A stretch of DNA of 64,000 nucleotides from Comamonas sp. BIGb0124 (GTDB lineage Bacteria > Pseudomonadota > Gammaproteobacteria > Burkholderiales > Burkholderiaceae_C). The translations under genes and the position numbers were made by a program. Each line of letters opens with the position of its first letter. Position 1 is the stretch's first letter. The stretch covers positions 165,651-229,650 of the forward strand of contig NZ_RJVF01000016.1 of NCBI RefSeq assembly GCF_003752175.1, in the 5' to 3' direction. The notes under the pieces are model-generated. The model was not told the DNA's origin and searched no databases. It saw nothing but the letters and a program-made list of their open reading frames with translations. Positions 28,159-36,506 of the stretch are shown one piece after another.

Positions 28159-29328
28159 ATGGACAAGAAAAAAATCGGTCTCTACGCAGCCGGCATCGTG
28201 GCGGTGCTGGTGCTGCCGCTGATCCTGCAGAGCTTCGGCAACGCCTGGGTGCGCATCGCCGACACCGCGCTGCTGTATGTGATCCTGGCTCTGGGCCTGA
28301 ACATCGTGGTGGGTTATGCGGGCCTGCTCGACCTGGGGTTCGTGGCGTTCTACGCGGCCGGTGCCTATCTCTTCGCCCTGATGGCCTCGCCCCATCTGGC
28401 GCAGACCTTCGCGGGGTTCGCGGCCCTGTTTCCCAATGGCCTGCATACCTCGCTGTGGGTGGTGATTCCGCTGGCCATGGCGCTGGCCGGTTTTCTGGGG
28501 GTGCTGCTGGGGGCGCCGACGCTCAAGCTGCGCGGCGACTACCTCGCCATCGTCACGCTGGGCTTCGGCGAGATCGTGCGCATCTTCCTCAACAACCTCG
28601 ACCATCCCTACAACATCACCAACGGCCCGAAGGGGCTCAACCAGATCGATTCGATCCACATCCTCGGTCTGAATCTGGGACGGCCGTTCGATCTGTTCGG
28701 CTACACGATTCCCTCGGTCACGCTGTATTACTACCTGTTCCTGTTCTTTGTGGTGCTGACCATCGTCATCTGCTATCGCCTGCAGACCTCGCGTGTCGGC
28801 CGCGCCTGGATGGCCATCCGCGAGGACGAGATCGCGGCCAAGGCCATGGGCATCAACACCCGCAACATGAAGCTGCTGGCCTTCGGGCTGGGGGCGATGT
28901 TCGGGGGGGTCGCGGGCAGCATGTTCGGCGCCTTCCAGGGTTTTGTCTCGCCCGAATCCTTCTCGCTGATGGAGTCGGTGATGATCGTGGCCATGGTCGT
29001 GCTGGGCGGGCTGGGGCATATCCCGGGCGTGATCCTGGGCGCCGTGCTGCTGGCCGCGCTGCCCGAGATCCTGCGGTATGTCGCGGGCCCCCTGCAGGCC
29101 ATGACGGACGGCCGCCTCGACGCCGCCATCCTGCGCCAGCTGCTCATCGCGCTGGCCATGATCAGCATCATGCTGCTGCGCCCGCGCGGACTGTGGCCGT
29201 CGCCCGAGCACGGCAAGACGCTGATCAAGAAAGGCACACCGACCGGCAAGGCGCCTCCTGCCGTGTCGCCCACCCAGGCCAGCGTGCTGGCCGCACCCGG
29301 TCCCACGCAGCCAGGAGGCCATCCATGA
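28159..29328 (+). CDS. livM: Branched-chain amino acid ABC transporter permease LivM
   Basis: A 389-residue permease partner of LivH. It has around ten hydrophobic spans and the conserved LGLNIVVGYAGLLDLGFVAFYAAGAY region (shortened), then RVGRAWMAIREDEIAAKAMG, the cytoplasmic loop that contacts the ATPase, and VLGGLGHIPGVILGA. A C-terminal cytoplasmic tail of about 35 Pro/Ala/Thr residues follows RGLWP. Start at 28159 with GAAGGAA upstream. Its stop overlaps the livG start (ATGA), so translation is coupled. Confidence 0.93.
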   Translation: MDKKKIGLYAAGIVAVLVLPLILQSFGNAWVRIADTALLYVILALGLNIVVGYAGLLDLGFVAFYAAGAYLFALMASPHLAQTFAGFAALFPNGLHTSLWVVIPLAMALAGFLGVLLGAPTLKLRGDYLAIVTLGFGEIVRIFLNNLDHPYNITNGPKGLNQIDSIHILGLNLGRPFDLFGYTIPSVTLYYYLFLFFVVLTIVICYRLQTSRVGRAWMAIREDEIAAKAMGINTRNMKLLAFGLGAMFGGVAGSMFGAFQGFVSPESFSLMESVMIVAMVVLGGLGHIPGVILGAVLLAALPEILRYVAGPLQAMTDGRLDAAILRQLLIALAMISIMLLRPRGLWPSPEHGKTLIKKGTPTGKAPPAVSPTQASVLAAPGPTQPGGHP

Positions 29329-30092
29329 GCGACATCGTCCTGAACGTCAAGGGCATCTCCAAGCGCTTCGGCGGCCTGCAGGCGCTGAGCGAGGTCGGGC
29401 TGCTGATCCGGCCGGGCCAGGTCTATGGCCTGATCGGACCGAACGGGGCCGGCAAGACGACCTTCTTCAACGTCATCACCGGGCTCTACACCCCCGACAG
29501 CGGCAGCTTCGAACTCGCCGGCGTGCCTTACGAACCCAGTGCAGTGCACGAAGTCGCCAAGGCCGGCATCGCGCGGACCTTCCAGAACATCCGTCTGTTC
29601 GCCGACATGACGGCCCTCGAGAACGTGATGGTGGGCCGCCATGTGCGCACCCGCAGCGGTGTCTGGGGTGCGATCCTGCGCACGCCGGGCTTCCGCGCCG
29701 AGGAGCGCGCGATCGCCGACCGCGCGCAGGAACTGCTCGACTACGTGGGCATCGGCAAGTTCGCCGATTACAAGGCCCGCACGCTGAGCTACGGCGACCA
29801 GCGCCGGCTGGAGATCGCACGCGCGCTGGCGACCGAACCCAAGCTGATCGCGCTCGACGAGCCCGCAGCCGGCATGAACGCGACCGAAAAGGTCATGCTG
29901 CGCGAGCTCATCGATCGCATCCGCAAGGACAACCGAACCATCCTGCTCATCGAGCACGACGTCAAGCTGGTGATGGGCCTGTGCGACCGCGTGACGGTGC
30001 TCGACTACGGCAAGGTGATCGCCGAAGGCACGCCGGCCGATGTGCAGAGGAATCCCAAGGTCATCGAGGCCTACCTGGGCGGCGGGCACTGA
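29325..30092 (+). CDS. livG: Branched-chain amino acid ABC transporter ATP-binding protein LivG
   Basis: A 255-residue ATPase. Walker A GPNGAGKT is at residues 38-45, the signature LSYGD at 154-158, and Walker B LIALDEP near 174-180. The C-terminal MGLCDRVTVLDYGKVIAEG and EAYLG match the LivG subgroup. AGGAGG precedes the ATG, which overlaps the livM stop by four bases. Confidence 0.94.
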   Translation: MSDIVLNVKGISKRFGGLQALSEVGLLIRPGQVYGLIGPNGAGKTTFFNVITGLYTPDSGSFELAGVPYEPSAVHEVAKAGIARTFQNIRLFADMTALENVMVGRHVRTRSGVWGAILRTPGFRAEERAIADRAQELLDYVGIGKFADYKARTLSYGDQRRLEIARALATEPKLIALDEPAAGMNATEKVMLRELIDRIRKDNRTILLIEHDVKLVMGLCDRVTVLDYGKVIAEGTPADVQRNPKVIEAYLGGGH

Positions 30093-30164
30093 CCGGCAAC
30101 GGCCGGGTGGCAAGACGACGGACGTGACGACAGACGATACGCTGCGGCGGAAAGTGGCACAGAC

Positions 30165-30881
30165 ATGGCAAGCAGTTTGCTCAAGGTGACAGGCCTCCAG
30201 GTGGCCTACGGCGGCATCCAGGCCGTCAAAGGCATCGACTTCGAGGTGCGCGAGGGAGAACTCGTGACCCTCATCGGCTCCAACGGCGCGGGCAAGACCA
30301 CGACGATGAAGGCCCTGACCGGCATGCTGGCGGCGCAGGGCGGCGACATCGAGTACCTCGGCCAGAGCACGCGCGGCAAGGGCTCGTGGGATCTCGTCAA
30401 GCAGGGCCTGGTGATGGTGCCCGAGGGGCGGGGCGTCTTCACGCGCATGACCATCACCGAGAACCTGATGATGGGCGCCTACCTGCGCAAGGACAAGGCC
30501 GGCATCGCCGAGGACATCGAGCGCATGTTCGTGACTTTCCCGCGCCTGCGCGAACGCAAGGACCAACTGGCCGGCACCATGTCGGGCGGCGAACAGCAGA
30601 TGCTGGCCATGGGCCGCGCGCTCATGAGCCAGCCCAAGGTGCTGCTGCTCGACGAGCCCTCGATGGGGCTGAGCCCCATCATGGTCGAAAAGATCTTCGA
30701 GGTCGTCCAGCAGGTCTCGAGCCAGGGCATGACCGTGCTGCTGGTCGAGCAGAACGCCAAGCTGGCCCTGCAGATCGCCGACCGCGGTTACGTGATGGAG
30801 TCCGGACTGATCACCATGACGGGCTCGGGCCAGTCCATGCTCGACGATCCCAAAGTGCGCGCCGCCTACCTCGGCGAGTGA
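30165..30881 (+). CDS. livF: Branched-chain amino acid ABC transporter ATP-binding protein LivF
   Basis: A 238-residue ATPase, the second nucleotide-binding subunit. Walker A GSNGAGKT is at 38-45, the signature MSGGEQQ begins at 139, and Walker B VLLLDEPSMGL near 159. VPEGRGVFTRMTI is typical of LivF. It follows livG after 72 bases, a longer gap than the tight spacing of the other three genes, but no terminator or promoter is obvious in it. Last gene of the operon. Confidence 0.94.
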   Translation: MASSLLKVTGLQVAYGGIQAVKGIDFEVREGELVTLIGSNGAGKTTTMKALTGMLAAQGGDIEYLGQSTRGKGSWDLVKQGLVMVPEGRGVFTRMTITENLMMGAYLRKDKAGIAEDIERMFVTFPRLRERKDQLAGTMSGGEQQMLAMGRALMSQPKVLLLDEPSMGLSPIMVEKIFEVVQQVSSQGMTVLLVEQNAKLALQIADRGYVMESGLITMTGSGQSMLDDPKVRAAYLGE

Positions 30882-31248
30882 GCGTCCGGGCCGTCCGGCC
30901 GCCTGGCCTCGAGAGGCCTTGACCGGTCCGGCACCTCTTGCGGCCGGTGAGCCGTGCACGCCTTTTTCAAGCCTGTTTCACGTGTCCTGCACGCGTGCCC
31001 TTGTCGCCTGGCCATCCATGCGCGAGGTCGCCCGGAGCGCTCCGCGCGCCCGGTTCGACCCGGCAGCGCCTCCGCATCGTTGGTTTTTGACCGACAGCCT
31101 TGGCCCTTCGTAGTATCCGCCGCAAGGGGGTGCAGGCGCGATGGCGCATGCCTGAACGAAGGTCCGGCCATCCCGGGTCCTTGCGTGTCGCGCCTCCCGT
31201 CCGGATCCATCATGGCAGCGCCTGCCGGCGCGCGACAGGGAGGTCTCA
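30882..31248. other. 367-bp gap between livF and pilM
   Basis: It contains a short palindrome after livF (GGCCTCGAGAGGCC near 30905-30918), which lacks a T tract, and the pilM promoter at 31087-31116. No gene is supported. In many Proteobacteria mrcA is divergent from pilM; it is absent here. Confidence 0.55.
31087..31116 (+). promoter_or_regulatory. Candidate sigma-70 promoter for the pilM operon
   Basis: TTGACC (31087-31092), 18-base spacer, TAGTAT (31111-31116). The -35 matches five of six consensus bases and the -10 four of six. It gives a leader of about 125 bases before the pilM start. Confidence 0.55.
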
Positions 31249-32352
31249 TTGCCGTCGTTCATTTCCGCGCGTGTCCGTGCGTATGCCGCTTCGCGCCTGC
31301 GGCTGGGCATCGATGTCGGCGCCTCCGGCCTCCGGCTGGTGGCGCTGGCCCACGACCGTCGACAGGGCTGGACCGTGGTGCACTGCGCACACGCCGCCCT
31401 GTCGGCCAGGCCGTCGACCGCGCTGCCGGACGAGGACAGCGACGCGCATGCGGCCGATGCCGCCGGCGCCTTGCGGCGCTTGCTGGCGGCCCTCGGTTGC
31501 GGGGCGCGCCAGGCCGTGCTGGCCCTGCCCTGGGCCCGCATTCAGTTGTTGCGCCTCGAGCGGCCTGCGGGGCTGTCCGGTGGCGCACTCGCCGCCCACC
31601 TGCTGGCCCAAGCCAGGGCCCGCCTGGACTATCCGCTGGACCTGGCCTGCACGGATTTCGACGAGCGCGCGGTCTCCCGGCCCGAGGCCGCCGACCTCTG
31701 GCTGGTGGCGGCGCGGCGCGCGTTGCTGATGGACCGCATCGCACTGGCCGCCGCGGCGGGGCTCGACGCCGTCGCGGTCGATGGCGACGTGTTCGCGGCA
31801 TGCCGTGCTGCCGAGCGGGTGTGCCGCGATCCGCAACTGTGGACCGCTGCCGCTGCCGCTGCCTCCGTGCCTGTGCCTTCGGTCCTGGTCGATCTGGGGT
31901 GGCGCGAGATCCGGCTGCTCCCCCTGGCCGAGGCCGAGTGGGGCCGCTCGGGCAGCCAGGCCCTGCCCGGACCGGCCTGGCTCGAACGCCTGGCGCAGGC
32001 CGGCCACTGCACCACCGACGAGGTCGCCCAGCGCATCGAGGCCGGCGACTGGCGCTCGGCAGAGAGCGTGGCCGGCCAGCAGGTGGTCCATGATCTGGCC
32101 GCCGCCATTGCCGCGTTGCTGGCGGCATCCGCCGTGCCGTCCGGCGGGGCCGTGTGGCTGTCGGGCGCAGCGGCGGCGCTGCCGCTGCTGCCCTCCGCGG
32201 TCGAGGCCGCCACCGGCTGCCGCTGCCGGGTGCTCGATCCCTTCGCCGGCATGACCGTGGCGGCGCAGGCCGGGCTGTCCCGGGTGCCGGGCGCCTCCGC
32301 CGCCTATGCCGTGGCCTGCGGCCTGGCGCTGCACGGCACGCGCGGCGCATGA
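31249..32352 (+). CDS. pilM: Type IV pilus assembly protein PilM (TTG start)
   Basis: A 367-residue actin-like protein of the FtsA/PilM fold that sits on the cytoplasmic side of the pilus alignment complex and binds PilN. The N terminus has RLGIDVGASGLRLVALA, the phosphate-1 loop of the fold. A later VPSVLVDLGWREIRLLPL is the phosphate-2-like segment. The initiation codon is TTG, chosen because GGGAGGT lies 5-6 bases upstream and no ATG or GTG in frame fits. It is rich in Ala and Arg and divergent from better-known PilM. Start of the cluster pilM-pilN-pilOP-pilQ. Confidence 0.83.
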   Translation: MPSFISARVRAYAASRLRLGIDVGASGLRLVALAHDRRQGWTVVHCAHAALSARPSTALPDEDSDAHAADAAGALRRLLAALGCGARQAVLALPWARIQLLRLERPAGLSGGALAAHLLAQARARLDYPLDLACTDFDERAVSRPEAADLWLVAARRALLMDRIALAAAAGLDAVAVDGDVFAACRAAERVCRDPQLWTAAAAAASVPVPSVLVDLGWREIRLLPLAEAEWGRSGSQALPGPAWLERLAQAGHCTTDEVAQRIEAGDWRSAESVAGQQVVHDLAAAIAALLAASAVPSGGAVWLSGAAAALPLLPSAVEAATGCRCRVLDPFAGMTVAAQAGLSRVPGASAAYAVACGLALHGTRGA

Positions 32353-32948
32353 CGACATCGTGCTTCAACCTGCTGCCGCATCGCACCTGGGCGCGGCGGC
32401 GGCGTCAATTCACGTGCGCCTGGGCGGCGGGCCTGTCCGGGCTGCTGAGTCTGGGGCTCGTCGCCGCGTGGGCCTGGACCTGCGAGTCCCGGCTGGCGGG
32501 CTGGCAGCGCGACAACGCCCATCTCGAACGCGCCATCGCAGCCCTGGATGCCGAGCTCGCGCAGCGCACGCAACTGAGCACCGAGCTGGCGGCGCTGCAA
32601 CTGCGCCATCGGGGGCTGGTCCGGTTGCAGGCCGAACGCCGGCGCCCGGCCCTCCTGCTGCAGGAGCTGTCGCGGCTGCTGCCCGAAGGGGCCGGCTTCA
32701 CCCGTGTGCAGCAGTCCGGCAAGGCCATTCACCTGGCCGGACGGGCCCGGTCGAACGGCGAGATCTCGCAACTGCTGCGCGCGCTGGGCGACAGCCCGTG
32801 GCTGGCCGAACCGCGCCTGGGCGAGATCGTCTGGACGCGGGGGCCGTCCGTCGACGGCCGAGCGACGCCGGTGGCCGTTTTCCAGTTGAGCGTGCAATGG
32901 CGCGATGCGCCGCTGGACGACCGCATGACCCCGGAGCCCGAAACATGA
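32349..32948 (+). CDS. pilN: Type IV pilus assembly protein PilN
   Basis: A 199-residue bitopic inner-membrane protein. The short cytoplasmic N terminus carries FNLLPHRTWAR, equivalent to the conserved NLLPxR motif that inserts into PilM. One membrane span follows (about 20-43), then a coiled coil (CESRLAGWQRDNAHLERAIAAL), and a periplasmic ferredoxin-like domain. Its start overlaps the pilM stop (ATGA) and its stop overlaps the pilOP start in the same way, so the whole run is translationally coupled. Confidence 0.85.
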   Translation: MTTSCFNLLPHRTWARRRRQFTCAWAAGLSGLLSLGLVAAWAWTCESRLAGWQRDNAHLERAIAALDAELAQRTQLSTELAALQLRHRGLVRLQAERRRPALLLQELSRLLPEGAGFTRVQQSGKAIHLAGRARSNGEISQLLRALGDSPWLAEPRLGEIVWTRGPSVDGRATPVAVFQLSVQWRDAPLDDRMTPEPET

Positions 32949-34156
32949 CGCCCGCCGCCCCCGGCCGTCTCCAGCGCTGGCGGCAGACGCTGGCCGGACT
33001 GGACCGTGCCGATCCCTGGAGCTGGCCCGTGCTGCCGCGGCGGGTGCTGGGTCTGGCCGTGTGTCTGCTGGCCGGCCTCCTGGTGCTGCTGGGCGGCTGG
33101 CTGTTCTGGATTCACGAGATCGAGGCGCAGCAGGCCGACGAGCAGAGCCGGCATGCCCGCCTGCGCGCCGACTACAGGGGAAAGGTGGCGAAGGCCCGCG
33201 AGCTCGGCGAACTGCGCCGCGAGGGGCGGGCCGCACTGGGCAGCCTGGGTCTGCTCGAAGGCCGTTTGCCCGCGAGCTCGGACATGGAAGCCCTGCTGGC
33301 CGAAATCAACCGTGCCGGACAGGCGCGCGGACTCGAGTTCCTGCTCTTCAAACCCGGGCTGGCCAGCCGGCAGGGCGCCTGCACCGAGCAGCCCGTGGCA
33401 TTGCGCGTGGCCGGTTCCTACCCCGCGCTCGGCGCATTCGTGGCCGATGTGGCGGGCGTGGCGCGCATCGTCACGCTGAACGACCTCGGCCTTTCCCGCC
33501 AGGCCGGGGGGCAACTGCTTCTGGACGGCATGCTCCGCGCGCTGCATTGTCCCTTCGAGCGCGACGGGACGGAAGCCGGTCCGGCGGGCGACCTGGCCCG
33601 GCATCGACACGCTCAGCTTTTTGCCGAGCCTGCCGTCACCCTCCCGGCTGCACCGTCCGCTCTTGCGGATCGGCCCGGGCCCGAGCTGCAGGCCTGGATG
33701 GCCGATGTCGCCCGGCGGCCGCTGGCGGATGCCCGGCCGAAAGCAGCGGCGATGCCGCCGGGCGAAGCCGAGCCCGAGCCGCCCGTCCACGCCGCGTTCG
33801 AGACACGCGACCCTTTCGATCCGGCTCGTCCGGGTGTCGATGCAGCGGGTGGACCGGCCGAAGCCGGCGAGCCCGGGCCATCCGCGCGCATCAAGGACGT
33901 GCTGGAGGCCTTTCCTCTGAGTGCCATGACGATGGTCGGCACGCTGCAGCAGGGGACGAGGCGGGTGGCGCTGATCCGGGTCGACCGATACGTCCACGCC
34001 GTGCGTGCCGGTCAGCGGCTGGGCTTGAACCAGGGGCGCGTGACCCAGGTGCTGGGCGACCGTGTCGAGTTCGTCGAATCCATTGCAGACGGCCGGGGCG
34101 GCTGGCTGGCGCAGCCGGCCATGCTGCACCTGACCGCCCGGCAGCCCGGGCCTTAG
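32945..34156 (+). CDS. PilO-PilP fusion protein of the type IV pilus alignment complex
   Basis: One uninterrupted 403-residue frame covers what are normally two genes. Residues 1-33 are cytoplasmic, 34-56 a membrane span, 57-100 a coiled coil, and about 105-203 a PilO-like periplasmic domain. A 40-residue Ala/Pro linker leads to a PilP-like part: ELQAWMADVARRP (247-259), TRDPFDP (287-293, the PilP RDPF motif), then LEAFPLSAMTMVGTLQ (320-335) and the beta HR domain with LGLNQGRVTQV. PilP normally begins with a lipoprotein signal and lipobox Cys; none is present, so the PilO membrane span replaces the lipid anchor. The start overlaps the pilN stop. A lost stop through sequencing error seems unlikely because codon use and the frame stay consistent throughout. 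Confidence 0.85.
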   Translation: MTPAAPGRLQRWRQTLAGLDRADPWSWPVLPRRVLGLAVCLLAGLLVLLGGWLFWIHEIEAQQADEQSRHARLRADYRGKVAKARELGELRREGRAALGSLGLLEGRLPASSDMEALLAEINRAGQARGLEFLLFKPGLASRQGACTEQPVALRVAGSYPALGAFVADVAGVARIVTLNDLGLSRQAGGQLLLDGMLRALHCPFERDGTEAGPAGDLARHRHAQLFAEPAVTLPAAPSALADRPGPELQAWMADVARRPLADARPKAAAMPPGEAEPEPPVHAAFETRDPFDPARPGVDAAGGPAEAGEPGPSARIKDVLEAFPLSAMTMVGTLQQGTRRVALIRVDRYVHAVRAGQRLGLNQGRVTQVLGDRVEFVESIADGRGGWLAQPAMLHLTARQPGP

Positions 34157-34218
34157 CGGGTGGATCTCGATCCAGCCGCCTGTTTTTTGACACACGGTTT
34201 TTGACACAAGGAATACAC

Positions 34219-35850
34219 GTGGCGAATCTGCACGAGCGTCTAGACGCTGGGCGAAACCGGGCTGTGCCGGCCCTTCGGGGGCGGTTCGCCGGCCTCGCTA
34301 TTCCAGGCCTGGCGCGTGGACTGTGGGCACGGCTGGCGTGCGATTTCGGCATGGGGCTGCGGGGCGGTTTCGGTCTGGGTCTGGGGCTGTGCATGGGGCC
34401 GTTGGCGCAGGCCGAGTCACGGACGCCGCCCCCACCCCTGTCGCCGGGCCTGGCCACCCCATCTCACCCGGCGGATCCGGCTTCGTCTCATGCCGCACGC
34501 CATTCCGGCGGGGCCCGGGGCGAGCCCTTGAGCCTGAATTTCCAGGCCATCGACGTACGGGCCGCGCTGCAGGTCATTGCCGATTTCACCGGGCTCAATC
34601 TTGTCGTTTCCGATGCGGTTTCGGGTGAACTCACGCTGCGGCTCCACGCAGTGCCCTGGGAGCAGGCGCTCGATGTCATCCTGCGGGCGCGCGATCTGGG
34701 CATGCGGCGCGAGGGCAGCGTGCTGTGGATCGCCCCGCGCGCCGACATGCAGGCACGCGACAAGGCCGAGCTCGACGCCGCCGCGGCCCAGCACGAGCAG
34801 GGGGCACTGGCGACCGAGGCCTTTGCCCTGCATTACGCCAAGGCCTCCGACATCGCGCTGCAGTTGGGCAGCGGCAGCGGGGGCGCCGATTCGCCGCGCC
34901 TGCTTTCGCGCCGGGGCAGTGTGGTCGCCGAACCGCGGACCAACCAGATCTTCGTCACCGATGTGGCGCGCAAGCTGCGCGATGTCGAGGCGCTGCTGGC
35001 CAGGCTCGATGTGCCGGTGCGCCAAGTGCTGATCGAGGCCCGCATCGTCGAGGCCAACGAGACCTTCGGCCGCTCGCTCGGGGTGAGGCTGGGCGGGGCG
35101 CTGCTGGCCGGCGGTCAGGGTGGGCGAGGACTGGCCCTGGGGGGCGACTACAGCCAGGTGCGTCAGCTGGCCGGCGGCCAGGGCGGCGCGGGCGACGGCG
35201 CGGCATTCGTCAACCTGCCGGCCGCCAGCGCCACGGGGGCCAGCGTCGCCGCATTTGCACTGTCCATTTTTGGTTCAGGGGCCCAACGCCTGCTGACGCT
35301 GGAACTGTCGGCGCTCGAGGCCGAAGGGCAGGGGCGGGTGGTCTCCAGTCCGCGGGTGGTCACGGCCGACCAGAGCAAGGCCCTGATCGAGCAGGGCACC
35401 GAGATCCCCTATCAGCATGCAACGTCGAACGGCGCCACGGCCGTCTCGTTTCGCAAGGCCCATCTCAAGCTCGAAGTCACGCCGCAGATCACGCCGGAAG
35501 GCCACATCATCATGGAGCTCAGCGTCAACAAGGACAGCATCGGCCAGCGCACCGACAGCGGCCTGGCGATCAACACCAAGCACGTGCGCACCCAGGTGCT
35601 GGTCGAGGACGGCGGCACCGTGATGATCGGCGGCATCTACGAAATGCTCGAGCGCCAGGATGCCAGCCGGGTGCCGCTGCTCGCCGATCTGCCTGTCGTC
35701 GGCGGGCTGTTCCGCAACAGCGTGCGTTCGACCAGCAAACAGGAAGTCCTGGTCTTCGTCACGCCCCAGGTCATCGCGCAGCCGCGCGCACGGGCTGCAG
35801 CGTCAAGGATTCCCCCGGACGAAACCCGGCACCGGGGGACATTAGAATGA
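34219..35850 (+). CDS. pilQ: Type IV pilus secretin PilQ, short form (GTG start)
   Basis: A 543-residue outer-membrane secretin forming the pilus exit pore. A long, unusual signal region ends near LAQAES (residue 67). A Pro/Ser/His-rich stretch follows (68-100). The STN/N0 domain covers about 103-172 (LSLNFQAIDVRAALQVIADF), the N1 domain about 198-265 (ALHYAKASDIALQL, NQIFVTDVARKL), and the secretin core from about 265 to 525 (VLIEARIVEANETFGRSLGV, VVSSPRVVTADQSKA, GGIYEMLERQD). No AMIN domain is recognisable between signal and N0, and the protein is shorter than the roughly 700 residues usual for PilQ. GTG with AAGGA 6 bases upstream starts it. Confidence 0.9.
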   Translation: MANLHERLDAGRNRAVPALRGRFAGLAIPGLARGLWARLACDFGMGLRGGFGLGLGLCMGPLAQAESRTPPPPLSPGLATPSHPADPASSHAARHSGGARGEPLSLNFQAIDVRAALQVIADFTGLNLVVSDAVSGELTLRLHAVPWEQALDVILRARDLGMRREGSVLWIAPRADMQARDKAELDAAAAQHEQGALATEAFALHYAKASDIALQLGSGSGGADSPRLLSRRGSVVAEPRTNQIFVTDVARKLRDVEALLARLDVPVRQVLIEARIVEANETFGRSLGVRLGGALLAGGQGGRGLALGGDYSQVRQLAGGQGGAGDGAAFVNLPAASATGASVAAFALSIFGSGAQRLLTLELSALEAEGQGRVVSSPRVVTADQSKALIEQGTEIPYQHATSNGATAVSFRKAHLKLEVTPQITPEGHIIMELSVNKDSIGQRTDSGLAINTKHVRTQVLVEDGGTVMIGGIYEMLERQDASRVPLLADLPVVGGLFRNSVRSTSKQEVLVFVTPQVIAQPRARAAASRIPPDETRHRGTLE

Positions 35851-35859
35851 GCGGCCCAT

Positions 35860-36453
35860 TTGGGTACTACCTCCACTCCATCCGTGCGCCCGCCCGCTCA
35901 AGACACCACTCACACCATTGCCCTGATCGGTCTGCCCGGCTCGGGCAAGTCGACGCTCGGACGGCAACTGGCACGCCGTCTGCGCGTCGGGTTCGTGGAT
36001 TCGGACCATGTCATCGAGGCCCGCATCGAGTGTTCGATCCGGGACTTCTTTGTGCGGGAAGGCGAGTCGCGGTTCCGCGATGTCGAACAGGAGGTCATTG
36101 CCGAGCTCTGCCATGGCAGGCCCGGTGTGCTGGCCACCGGCGGCGGCGCGGTGCTGCGCGAGGCCAACCGCCAGGCGCTGGCGACCCACACCCATGCCCT
36201 CTACCTGCGCACCGCACCGGAAGAACTCTACCGACGCCTGCGCAACGACACCGTGCGCCCGCTGCTGCAGACCAGCAACCCGCTGGCGCGCCTGCAGGAA
36301 CTCTACGAAGCGCGCGATGCGTTCTACGCCGAAACCGCGCATTTCGTGATCGACACCGGGCGGCATTCCTCGCACCGGCTGCTCAACATGATGATCATGC
36401 AACTGGAGCTGGCCGGGGCGATCCCGCCCCAGCAGTCCACCATCGGCGGCTGA
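35860..36453 (+). CDS. aroK: Shikimate kinase (start uncertain)
   Basis: A 197-residue kinase, counted from a TTG, that phosphorylates shikimate in aromatic amino acid synthesis. The P-loop GLPGSGKS is near residues 24-31, the shikimate-binding VDSDHVIE follows, then GGGAVLR and the lid-region arginine in TVRPLLQ. No in-frame ATG gives a full N terminus. TTG 35860 and GTG 35884 are both possible and neither has a clear ribosome-binding site, so coupling to pilQ translation, which ends 9 bases before 35860, is likely. Order pilQ-aroK-aroB is standard. Confidence 0.92.
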   Translation: MGTTSTPSVRPPAQDTTHTIALIGLPGSGKSTLGRQLARRLRVGFVDSDHVIEARIECSIRDFFVREGESRFRDVEQEVIAELCHGRPGVLATGGGAVLREANRQALATHTHALYLRTAPEELYRRLRNDTVRPLLQTSNPLARLQELYEARDAFYAETAHFVIDTGRHSSHRLLNMMIMQLELAGAIPPQQSTIGG

Positions 36454-36506
36454 GCTTCGCTGCACGGCCGGCGGTCCGCCCGCTAAAACTCCTACACTAG
36501 AAGGCT

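Noticed and set aside
30905..30918. GGCCTCGAGAGGCC after livF as a terminator
   Set aside because: The palindrome has almost no loop and no T run follows.
28108..30959. Two long antisense frames across the liv operon
   Set aside because: They mirror conserved ABC genes, show no domain pattern and lack ribosome-binding sites.
33530..34156. An internal ATG (residue 196 of PilOP) followed six residues later by Cys as a hidden PilP lipoprotein start
   Set aside because: The segment MLRALHC has no hydrophobic core or basic n-region, and no ribosome-binding site precedes it. A signal peptide needs a longer hydrophobic stretch.
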